Shown piece by piece: positions 12,001-24,000 of a stretch of DNA of 64,000 bases. The DNA comes from Achatina immaculata (taxonomy: Eukaryota > Mollusca > Gastropoda > Stylommatophora > Achatinidae), in NCBI GenBank assembly GCA_009760885.1, contig CM019707.1, forward strand, positions 32,925,145 to 32,989,144. The letters run 5' to 3'. The notes beneath the pieces are model-generated. The model was given only the letters and a program-made list of their open reading frames with translations. It ran no database searches and was not told the DNA's origin. A program made the position numbers and the translations under genes. Within the stretch, counting starts at the first letter, position 1, and each line of letters opens with the position of its first letter.

Positions 12001-15000
12001 GATATGTCCAATCCAGCACTAGTAAAACCACTAATTTTATATATATGTATGCATATATATATATATATATATATATATTGTTTTTTTTTTCAGAAATCAA
12101 TACATGAACAAAGTATTTCAAACAGGCTCCATAATACAAGGAGCAAGAGGAACATAAGATAACAAGTAACTAGAAAGTAAAATGTAATAATGGTTTTGAT
12201 TAAGTTATTTTCTCATCAGAAAAACTAAAACAAGTTCTCAGTATTTATAAACTAACTTATACATGTCTTAGACAGTTGCTCTTAAGTTATACATGTGAAA
12301 TGATATATATATATATATAGGTATACAACAGAAAAATTTACACAAAAAAACAACAAAACAAAAAAACACTGGCTAAGGTACTTCTTCCTTTCAGAATATG
12401 ACCTTCATATTACAAGAATAATACAAACTAGAATCTTTTTTCTATAAATACAATAAAAATACAATATAGAATGTTTCTGTTACTAAATATAAATGTGTAA
12501 GAATCTTTATTTCTTTTGAAGAACAGAAAATAAAATTACATCTTTCTTCCTTTTTTTACAATCTGAAAATTATGTGCATAAAATTTTAGTTTTAAAACTT
12601 CTGTTTGTACACATTAACAAAACAAAGAGATAGGTAATATTTAAATTTAGTTAATTTTTTAAAAATTAATTACTTCTTCATAGTACACATTCAGAAAACA
12701 AAGACATAGGTAATATTTAAATTCAGTTAATTTTTTAAAAATTAATTACTTCTTCATAAACTATCTCTTTACTTGCATAGAGTACTTTTTAACTGAAGTT
12801 ACTAAAGTAACCATAAATTACTACATTTTAATGTGGGGAAAAGTAACGCAAAAGAAACATAACAATTTATACAAAATGGCTTTAAAACAATAAATCAAAA
12901 CTTCAACTGGTTCATTAACTTGTGGAACAATATTTTCTTATCTGTTAAACAGGAAAGCTCTTATCATCATGCTAGTTGAGATAAGAAGAACACATCTTCT
13001 TATAAAACACTCATCTCTGGATGTCACAGAAACAATATAAGTTGCGTGAGGACATTGTAATATCCTTAACTGGTTTCTATTTTAAGTAATAGTGTTTTTA
13101 TGATAAGCAAAGTTATTTTATTAGTTGAATATGTGTTATTTTTGTCATTCTTTACTCATAGTATCTGTTGTCTCTTTGTTTCTCTTTGTTTGTTCTTGCT
13201 GTTTGAAAAAAGGCAGTAGCAGTTTACTGCTGTGACTTTGAGTTTATATGTTGTGACTCTGAATTCTACTGTCATGATCCTATGTTTAACTGCCTGACTG
13301 TTATTTATAGCCTTGACTCTCTATTTTTATATGCTGTTATTCTGTGTTTTAAAGCCTTCTCTATAATGCTGTTATGTTACATGCAAGTTTTTCTCACCAT
13401 CTATTAAATATATAATCTCATATAAACTAAAAGCTATAAATTAATTTATTAAAACATAAAATTCAAACTGTTATTTTATGACTGGAAAATTAAAAAGTGT
13501 AAATAACTAAAAAGCAAGTTATAAATTAAAAGTCACTATGTCTCTGTGTCTGTCAAACATCAAGTACAAAAATAAATAATGACCAGAAACTAAATTAAAG
13601 GTCTCTGCGTCTGTTAAATATTAGGTACAAAAATAAATAATGATCAAAGTAAAATAAAAAAAGTTTAATGTTAAACATTAAAGAACAACTGACATCATTT
13701 ACCTTCTTATCTTCTCCACAAGCTCTCCGAATGGCTTCTCCCAACAATACATCTTGATCACACGCATCCCTGAGATAATTTCATTCATAACCTTAACCCT
13801 CTCATCGGTGTGGACTGCCGTCTTTGTTCTGATAAATAACAGATGATGGCCATTATTTATGAAACAGAAAAATAAATTTATGTAATAATTTGTTCACAAC
13901 AAGTGATAAATTTGACTGGCAACCAATAAGTATATTGAATGTGCTGTTAATTTTGTCTCAACAGCATGGTCTCGTATGCAGAAAAGTTACTTCAACAACT
14001 TGTCTGGTCTTGTGCTATGTCCAGGTAACTAAAAGCTGGTGTTTTTTGCAGCCGATGCTGTGAAGGTGTTCAGGTACAGCACTGTATTGATGTGGAGTGG
14101 GTTATGGCAGCTGTTTTTTTTTCAGTCCTGGGTGCAGCTAAAAAGCAGGGGGTATGCAGTACTTCTTTAGTAGACTCCACCACCATGGGAACTATGGCGA
14201 TCCCTGGCCTGTTATCAGATTTAGGCCTGTTACTGGGAGTACCAACGGAGAGGTGGGGCAGGGTCTTTATCAGCTATGGTTTGCTAACCCTGACACTAGC
14301 ACATCAGCTACAGGCCACTGACTGTCTAAGCAGACGTGTCTTTGCCCCTACCACATAAGAAAACATAAATATATTCCTTCACATTTCAATATGGAAAATA
14401 GAAGAATTCCCACATTAAATTTCAGAAATAAAACCCTAAAAACTATTTAACAATAGATTTCATTTGCATGTCCCTTGCGGAACTTTGCCTCCCTAACAGC
14501 TCTCCTGTAGGCCTCTCGGTTGTAAGCAAGATGGCCCGCTGCTGATGCATCCATTTGCTGATTATCAACGATGTCTTGGAGCTATCTTCGCTTTGGTCTT
14601 CCTCTATTTCTTTTTCCCATTATGTACCCTTCCAAGGCGGTCTTCTCTAGATTATCATGACATTTAATGTCCACAATATTTAAATTTTCTCTGTTTAATC
14701 CTCTTTACTAGCCAACCTCCTTCAATATTAAGTTCTTGTAGTATGGATATAAAATAAACATATCAACATTATATTACAGCAATAGAAAATATTAACTTTT
14801 TAACACTAGATTTCAAAAATATGAAATAAACATGTCAACTTACCAATAAAAAATAAACATTTATACAGTAAATTTCACCAGTTCTTCATCTTCCTCTTCT
14901 TACTCTCTGGAACTGTCAGCTGGTGCTCCTTGCAGCTGATGAAGTGAAGGCATTAAGGCAAAGTGTCATGTCAGCTTGGGAGCAGGTCGTAGGGGCTATT

Positions 15001-18000
15001 TCTTCAGTCATAAATGGAGCTAAAAAGTAGGGAGGATGCAGTACTTCTTTAGCAGACTCCACCACCATGGGGACTATGGGGATCCTTGCTCTGTTAGCCA
15101 GGCTAGGCCTGTTACTGGGGGTACCAACAGAAAGGTGGGACAGGATCTTGGTCAGCTATGGTTCGCCAACCTTGACACTGGCATGTCATCTATCAGTCTC
15201 TGACTGCAAATCGGACAGTGTCTTTATTGGACAATGTCTTTCATACCCAAATTTCACCAAAATAAAAAAAAAGAACAAATAATAACTTTAAGCACTACAA
15301 AACATAAACATTTCAAAATTAGATTTTAGAAATAATTCTTCTTCTTCTTCTTTAGTCTCCCTTTCAAAACGGACAGTGCCTTTGCCACAAAAAATTACCA
15401 ATTGCCAGATTGTAGAGATATGAAACATAAACTATTTAACATTAATAACATGGCCACGAGAAATCTAAAAAAGAAAAGAATGCATTACTTGCTTCATGCA
15501 CTGAATTAATTTATTCACAGTGCCACAGTCTCAGCTGTGGCCAGGCTTATCTGTTGTATGACAGTGAACCACCAGGTCCGGGTCAAACCCACCGCCTTGT
15601 GGCATGGTTCAGAACAGTGACAGGATGCACGAGTCTTCCTCTTCTTCTTCTTCAGTGTTCAAGTTCTTGGTCAAGCTAAATCAGAAGCCCGATCACTAGG
15701 ATGAAGTCTACAGTCTTAGGTCCAAGCCCCGTGACCATGTCTGGCTGCGGAGGTCTGTAAAAGCTGGACGCTCTTGGAGTACATGTTCTGAAGCCTGTAG
15801 TCCGCTCCTTCACTGAGAGCTTACAGGAGTAAATTCTGGAAGAAAATTCTTGAAAAAGGAATCCTGAGAATGCTGGTGGCATGGTGTCTGCCTACTCACC
15901 TTCTCACATTCCTTGCTGCTGTGCTCAAATTTTTGGACGCTATCCTTCATCAGGAACTGACTGACAGAGTCAAAATGGGGGAAAAAAACATAGGTGAAGC
16001 ACAACTAATATCTGGCTACTTCAAAACCAACGTCTAATCTGAAAAATGCCATTAACTAACCTTGACAAGCACAATCATGACATATTCACCTGAGTTTTGA
16101 GAAGAGTTTTCCCATAAAACCTTGCACTGGTATTAACAGCAAGAGCACAAGAAAGCCAGCAACAACTGAGGGCCCCAGCTCAGACCAGAGTATAATCAGC
16201 ACAGCTATGGCCTGCAATGGTCCCACCCAAAGGAAATGAAGGAAGATAACTGCCTGCAATTTGAAATAGAAAAACAAGAATGTACATAAATAAAGCTGAT
16301 TCTCCCACCACTGAATTAAGTGAATATAATTTCTTTGTTGTCATCATCATTTTGTGCCATCTCTTGATGTCATGTATCTACATATAATCCTTTAGCTCTT
16401 TTTACTTCAATTTCTTCTTCAGATATGCATCTCATTACAGTATTATGCCTTTCTTCTTACATCTTACATCCTTCCTGTTCCACTAAACGTCACATAGGGC
16501 CCACATGGTAGTTAGCCAAGATTTCCTGTCTTCTATGAGTTTTTCAATCTCATCAAGGGATGCTATGCCAACTGAACTGGCCTCTCTTAACAATGTCCTC
16601 TTTAGAGTTTCACGTGGTCGACCTCTTTTATTTATTATTATGCCTTTAGATATGGTTAAAAAATTTAAATATCTGATTCTTATGTGTTCTGGCTATTTAT
16701 TTTTCCAGTTCCAACTAATCTAGCACTGGAGTGGCCCAACTTCCCTGGCCTCAAGACCACAACTGTATGTGGAAACTGAGTGGCGGGCCCCATCTTAATC
16801 ATCTAGTTTTTGGCAACTTACACAAAAATGAGAAAAAGTGACAGTTGTGAAGTATAAGTGAATTGAATGTATTTAACTTTTAACATGATTTGAGGAAAAG
16901 AACTGTTAATTTTAACCAAATAAATTATAGTTTCACAACCAATTGCCTACCAAGGCATTTATGCTGCACATTTTCTGTTTGATGTTTCCAAAGGAAGGTA
17001 TCACATTTTTTTTTTCTACCAAATTGTTCAAAAAGAATGGAGTGTAACAGAAGGATAATTTTGTATGCAAAAAAGAGAAGAAATTTGTCAAACTAAGACT
17101 CTTTGGGAGTGCAACAAGATGTCAGTCAGTCAGTCATTTGCATGTGTAAATATTGTAAGCTCTCTGATGTATGCGAGATGCCCCACTGCTGATGCATCCA
17201 CCTCGGTCTTCCTCTCTTTCTTTTTCCCATTATGTACCCCTCCAAGACGGTCTTCTCTAAATTATGACGTTTAATGTGTCAAAACATTTAAGTTTTCTCT
17301 CTTTAATCCTCTTTACTAACCAGCCTTCTTCAATATTAAGTTCTTGCAGTATAGATATATATGTCATTTTTGTGTCCATGATATCTGAAGAACTCTTCTG
17401 TAGCATTTACATTCAAAGGTATTTGTTGGATTAGTGAATATAAAAGTAGGAAATACTTGCATATTATCCCAGCACCAGCTTGGACTTATGTTATAATTGC
17501 ATATTTTCAGTTGAACCACACACTACAGAAAGCATTTGTTCAAACAGTTTGTAGATAAATATGAATGGAAAAAAAAAGTGAAAGCATCACAAAACAGCTT
17601 TACCTTTCCTTCACTAATATGGGGCAGCAGCAGCAGCCACCTAGGCTTCATTTAGATTAAAATTATTTTTTAGCTTATCAAGAGCAGAAGCTGTTTCTCG
17701 GATGTGTTCAGTTCTAGTGAGGTAAGCTAACCAGAATGATCAGTCAGTCATTTGCATGTCCCTTGCAGAACTTTGCCTCTCTAATAGTTCTACTGTAGGC
17801 CTCTCAGTTGTAAGCAAGATGCCCTGCTGCTGATGCATCCATTCACAGATCATCAAAGGTGTCTTAGTCATCTTCACCTCGGTCTTCCTCTCTTTCTTTT
17901 TCCCATTATGTACCCCTCCAAGAAAGTCTTCTCTAAATTATCATGACGTTTAATGTGTCCAAAATATTTAAGTTTTCTTTGTTTAATCCTCTTTACTTGC

Positions 18001-21000
18001 CAGCCTTCTTCAATATTAAGTTCTTGTAGTAAGGATATATTTGTCCTTTTTTTTGTCATGATATTTGAAGAACTCTTCTGTAGCATTTACATTCAAAGGC
18101 ATTTATGTGTTTCTCAGCTGTTTTGTTAAGTGTCCAGGTCTCGCAGGCATATGTTGTGATAGGAAAGATGCATGCCCTTAAAAATCTTATTTTTGTAGTT
18201 CTGTCTGTTCCTCTCCACAGCTTCTTTAGTTGTTTTACTTTTCAAGAACAAGAATGACAATAATCATAATGATAACACACTACTGGCTCTCCTCATAATC
18301 ACCTGATCAAATCTGTTGACATCATTGGACATTAAATTGATAATCTGGCCTGTTGTGGTCTCCCCCAGAGCTTTGTTGTTCAGTCTCAGACACTGATCAA
18401 AACAAAACCAAAAAAATGTGAAAAAAAAAGAAAAAACAAACACATTCAAACTTATTCAAAATCTCATTATCTAGGAACAGTATAGACAGTGTCATCATAA
18501 GTAAAATATCAACAAGGATTACATTTTAGAACTGCATTTCAACTGCCAATTCATTTCTCATCAACTTAAGTTTTCAATTTTTTTTTTTTGTAACTAGTCA
18601 AGGATCCAGGACTTAAAGACCTGCTTTCTAGCATGAAAATATCACTGCAGCTCATAACTGCATACTCCTGATTGATCTTTTCTTCAATCAATCAATCAAG
18701 TGCATGCCGTGTGGCCTAGGCAATCATTTTTCTCCACAATTCCCTGTCTTTAGACTTGATCATGAGATCCACCAGTGGCTTTCTTCCTAGCCACACTGAC
18801 AGCCCATCCAGTAACTTCTCTCTCTATCTTCCTCTGTATCTTCTTCCTTAAATTTTTCCACTTGCCACAGTGCGTTCCAATTTTCCTCTTCTCAGAAAAT
18901 TTCCTACAAATCTTGCTTTTCTGCCTCTGATCTTTGCTGTAATTTGCCTTTTAACTTCAGCCTCTCTTAAGACTTCTTCATTGATTTTCTTAGCTGTCCA
19001 TGGTACTTTCAACATCCTTCTTATGAACCACATTTCAATTGTCCTCCATTTCTCGCTGTACTCTCTTATTCATGAACCATGCTTCACATCCATAAAACAA
19101 AACTGGCTCAATGCAACATTTAAGTACTCAGAATCTTGCTTCCATTGATCTGTTACACAAGATGTGTCTCATTTTCTGGAATGCTGACTTGGCCTGAGCA
19201 CGTCTGCTTTTTATTTCATTGTGACATTTCCCATCAGCTGTTTTAACTGTTCCTAAGTACTTGAGTCTATCAACTTGTTCTTTGATCTTTTTCTTAACTG
19301 TTATAAAATACAAACCTACCTCTTTCTTGATTTTATTTTTCACATCTCACTCTTTAACATGATGAGCAAACTTCAAGTGTATTTTGTGAACTATCTGATG
19401 TCTGCAAATTAAAATTCAGTTTCATTCCCTGAAGATATGAAAGCTGCCTCGTGTGTGATTGAAGTGTTCAATAATTTTGACAGTGTCTCAAGCACGGGGT
19501 CCTTCTTCCTGCTCTTTTCACAACCTAATTTGCTGTCCACTTACACTGCACATTCAAAGAAGACACTGATGGTGTATTCATATGCACAAAGCCGAACTGC
19601 TCATTGCTTATTTAACATTACTTTTAGCTAAACCAGAGAGCTTGCTTTCACTGACAATGCTACCCTTGTGGCTCATGAGTTGGTTAGTCTGTACTTATTA
19701 ACAGTTTGGCCTGATAGTCTGACTTATTCTCACTACAATAAGCATCAAACTGACTGGTTGTTGGACAACAAGGTACAGCCTCACTGACCAATATTACTTT
19801 GAGCTGGGCTCTACCTGAACTGGTTGTAAAGTTCTCAGATCTACTGTTTTCAGTATACAAAAAAAAATGTTATGGAAGATGTTTGCAGCAAATAAGAAAA
19901 TGTATCACAAAAGCAGTGAGAAAGATATGAAAAATAATGGCTTAAATGTACATGATTAAAAGATTAATTACCTGTATTAACAAACTAAAAATAAAGACTG
20001 ACGACATCTCTGATGAATGATTAAATAGAACAAAAATGACACTGGAGTAACAGGTAAAGTTGATTTTTACAGTCTCATTACATATAACGGATTTCTGGGG
20101 ATACTAGAGTACACTACCTTTTTCTTCTGTAACATAAATTTAACATCCAGGTATAAAATGAGTCTTCTGTGATCTGTTTTCCTGGAATTTTTACCAAAAC
20201 TGAATGCTGACTTGATATTTTTGACATTCCAAGGTCGCAATCCATTTTTTATCTGTCCAATTTTGAGGCTTCTATATCTGTTCCATAAGTGAACTGAACA
20301 ACTTATTTAAATCCCAACGAATTATAAATGTCTTGAAACTGAACAGACTATGCTGGCTGGGCCATATAAAAAGAATGGAAGAGAACAGACACATGAAAAT
20401 TATCTATGCACAAGAGATGAGGGAAACGAGACCAAGGAGTAGACCAAGACAGAGATAGAAAGATAACCTGGAAGAGGATATAAAAGAAATTGGTGTCACC
20501 AACTGGAGAAAGAAGATTAGGAATAGAGAGGAATGGAGGTGAACTTTATCTGCAGCAATGACCCTTAATGGCTCAGAAAGCTGAAGAAGAAGAAGATGAA
20601 TGTTATGAAACAATTATTTTGGGACTGTCTGATTATCAAGCCTTACTTATTGATATAAATCCAGTTGTATGTGCCACTTTTGCTCTCTGACCCAATGCTC
20701 TGGTACCTCATAGAGCTATTCAACTGTTTCAGTGCTTTGCCCAGCAGATGTGCTTTTCTTCAGTCAAAGCTAGGTGCTTCTCTGATGACTATCATTTATG
20801 ATGTCTTATCATTTGCAGGGTTTTGTTACTGCTCAGTTTCATTCACCCAAACCACCTCATCTTTGGCTGATTAACGGTTTCTTACACACATGAAATTCTC
20901 TTGTCATCATCATCATCATAGACTTCTTCATTTGTGTACATCACATAAACTCCATCAAGTCTCTCATACCTTTCTATACATCAGTGAGCAGCAGGCAACC

Positions 21001-24000
21001 CTCATTCGCATGCCTATTCTCTGAACACAGAAGAAGTAAGGATGGTGAGCCACGGCTAGGATTATAGCGCATAAAGACACACCCAGAGCATACAGCCACG
21101 CCTCCAGTTTGCTGACCTCAGAGTTGGGGATGAAGTATCGTATAAGCCCTCCCAGGAGGATGGGCTGAACAACTTTTGTGCCTTCCTATGGAAAGACAGC
21201 AGCCAATAGTTAGAAACAAACATAATCTTAGATAAGTAAAGCATGAGAAGGAATAGCATGTAACTGATTTATTACTGTCCTGTCTTCTCAAGGCTGGATA
21301 AATGTTCATCCTGCAAAGTTATTATTTTGTCATTTCTCTCTCAAACAAATTTGCTTATCCACTGTTTGTGAAGCCCCCCCCCTCCCCCCTTTATCTAATC
21401 ATTTTATCATTTGAAAAGACAGGCAAAAAAAAGGACAGTATAATGGAGCGGAGATTTACCTTATAGCTGGATAAGTTTATATTCCATGAACTTAAATACA
21501 AACACAGGAAAACTACTTTTCCAGAGATTGAAAACATGAAAGCAGGTCATCAGAGATAAGAAAACATGAAAATAGGTCATCAGAGATTAGAAAACATAAA
21601 AGTAGGTCACCAAAGATTAGAAAATATGAAAGCAGATCATCAGAGATTAGAAAACAACTCATGAATCATTTACAAATATCAGGAACTTGTATTATGTCAG
21701 CTTGTATATATCAGTAAGGAATTTGCATTATTTGTAGAACATTCTCTTACTACTTCTTCTCAAAGAAATTCTTTGCACAGATTTGAAATATGTATATACA
21801 ATAAATCTGATAATCACTATAAAGAATTATATCTACTATATATCTCCTTATACCTGCCTTTTTGTGTTCTTAGATTTACAATAACAGCTCTCTGTTTATC
21901 ACTACTGCTTATATACTTTTTGTTATCTCTACCACTATTCTCAAAGCAGAGATCACAAGAGACTTGTAAGAGTGTCAGAGCAGGAAAATGATTAACGTAA
22001 TCATTTCTCATAATTAAACTCAGTTGTTTTACTACAGCATGAGGATCTTCAGTCAATCCAGCTGTAGAAATAGATACCTGACTTCAAAGGTGGAAGATCT
22101 TCAGTCAATCCAGCTGTAGAAATAGGTACCTGACTTCAAAGGTGGAAGATTTTCAGTCAATTCAGCTGTAGAAATAGGTACCTGACTTCAAAGGTGGAAG
22201 ATCTTCAGTCAATCCAGCTGTAGAATTAGGTACCTGACTTCAAAAGTAGAAGATCTTCAGTCAACTCAGCTGCAGAAACAAGTACTCTGGTCTCCTGTAA
22301 CTGGGGAAGGCAAGTCATCAGAGATGACACTAACCACATCGCTCTCTTGTGTGCTGATGGGTGAAGGAAATATGTTCATTTAACACATAAAACTCTTTAT
22401 GTCTCAACTGTATGATAGGGCTATCTTTTAATTAACAGGCTCTTAGTGTATCTCATGGTCTCTTTTCTGATACTTGTTGCTGCACTGATGGTTTGTTCAT
22501 TATCACAGGACTGGGATGATAGGATAAGCCAAGTACTTAGACAAACATCTACTTCCCAATCTCTAACATTACTAGCAATGATGGGATAAGCCAAGTACTT
22601 AGACAAACATCTACTTCCCAATCTCTAACATTACTAGCAATGATGGGATAAGCCAAGTACTTAGACAAACATCTACTTCCCAATCTCTAACATTACTAGC
22701 AATGACAGGATAAGCCAAGTACTTAGACAAACATCTACTTCCCAATCTCTAACATTACTAGCAATGATGGGATAAGCCAAGTACTTTGACAAACATCTAC
22801 TTCCCAATCTCTAACATTACTAGCAATGATGGGATAAGCCAAGTACTTAGACAAACATCTACTTCCCAATCTCTAACATTACTAGCAATGACAGGATAAG
22901 CCAAGTACTTAGACAAACATCTACTTCCCAATCTCTAACATTACTAGCAATGATGGGATATGATGGGATAAGCCAAATACTTAGACAAACATCTACTTCC
23001 CAATCTCTAACATTACTAGCAATGATGGGATATGATGGGATAAGCCAAGTACTTAGACAAACATCTACTTCCCAATCTCTAACATTACTAGCAATGATGG
23101 GATATGATGGGATAAGCCAAGTACTTAGACAAATATCTACTTCCCAATCTCTAACACACTGGCAATGATAACCCACAGTGCACACACACCTACCTCCAGA
23201 AGAACCACAAAGCCAACCAGGAAGTATTGCAAGCCAAATGTGTTGATCAAAGCTCTCAGTAAACTGGGCTTTCCTCCTTTTTTCCGTGCATTCAGCTGCT
23301 TCATCCATTCACTGAGATGATAATAAAGTCAATAAATTTAATACATTATCTTCTCACCTTTATTTTGAAAAAAAACCCCCCCCCCACAAAAGCATGATCA
23401 TGAAGATAAGGAAAATATACGGGTGTATGGTTAGGTTTTACAAAAAGATAGAGTGAGGAAAGTGGGCAGAAAGCAAGATGAGTACATGAAAATGAAAAAC
23501 ATCCAATATACAACAATCCAATATTTCGGCAAAAAGCCTTTTTCAAGGATCACATACAAAACAACACAACAACAAATAAAAACACGAAAATAGATGAAAA
23601 AAAAACCAACTTTGTTGCCTCCTTCTAGTACGAAAATCAGACGCAAAATGGCAAATAAAGATACGATGTGACCATACGCAGAAAAGCACCTGTGCAAATA
23701 TGTGTATGAAATGGATGGACAGACGTATGTGTGAATACGTGTACATTTGTACATGAGAACAGAAAGCTAGACTGAAGAGCAGGAAGGAAACGACTGCTAT
23801 AGCCAAACACAAGATGACAATCCAGGAAAACTTGAAACTTTGTTCTACAATTTTTTTTTTTTGGTCTCTGAAGTAGAAGATTTGATTTGGATCTGAGCTG
23901 GGAACGATAGCCTTATATTTAATATAGCAAGATAAACAACTGCACAAGAAGCGAATGTTTTTCTTTCACTTTTGTCTACACAATCGATGTATGTATGTTT

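Larger units (their letters stand above)
3021..13702 (-). other. ABCC4 intron 7
   Basis: A 10.7-kb intron. Identified content: two minisatellites (3757-4530), a Penelope GIY-YIG fragment (5375-5700), a LINE tail (5930-6520), a 40-bp tandem repeat (6980-7125), LINE fragments (10250-10560, 10600-11372) and one arm of a long inverted repeat (10870-11695). In 3021-3740, 4560-5360, 6530-6970, 7140-10240 and 11700-13700 I see only AT-rich sequence with simple repeats and short duplications, among them AAC at 8698-8725, AT at 12051-12078, a 40-bp duplication at 8425-8504, about 76 bp at 12610-12760 and about 61 bp at 13545-13650. Confidence 0.6.
13829..16089 (-). other. ABCC4 intron 6
   Basis: Holds two element A copies in plus orientation (14035-14350, 14925-15240), a minus-strand LINE family 1 tail between them (14458-14750) and a minus-strand RNase H-type LINE end (15640-15830). 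The rest is unassigned. Confidence 0.6.
16254..18302 (-). other. ABCC4 intron 5
   Basis: Holds minus-strand LINE fragments at 16440-16700 (family 2), 17125-17420 and 17725-18247 (family 1). In 16700-17120 I see nothing identifiable. Confidence 0.6.
18393..20969 (-). other. ABCC4 intron 4
   Basis: Contains a minus-strand LINE family 4 fragment (18690-19400) and a plus-strand LINE family 6 tail (20290-20610). 19400-20280 and 20620-20960 show no recognisable feature. Confidence 0.6.
21186..23193 (-). other. ABCC4 intron 3
   Basis: Dominated by three tandem arrays (21530-21655, 22040-22275, 22508-23165). A SINE-like tail (GTGCTGATGGGTGAAGGAAA) occurs near 22340-22385. 21240-21520 and 21660-22030 are unassigned. 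Confidence 0.6.

Noticed and set aside
22859..23308. 149-codon minus-strand frame overlapping ABCC4 exon 3
   Set aside because: It reads the wrong frame of exon 3 and then the 62-bp minisatellite. The true exon frame is established by homology and phase.
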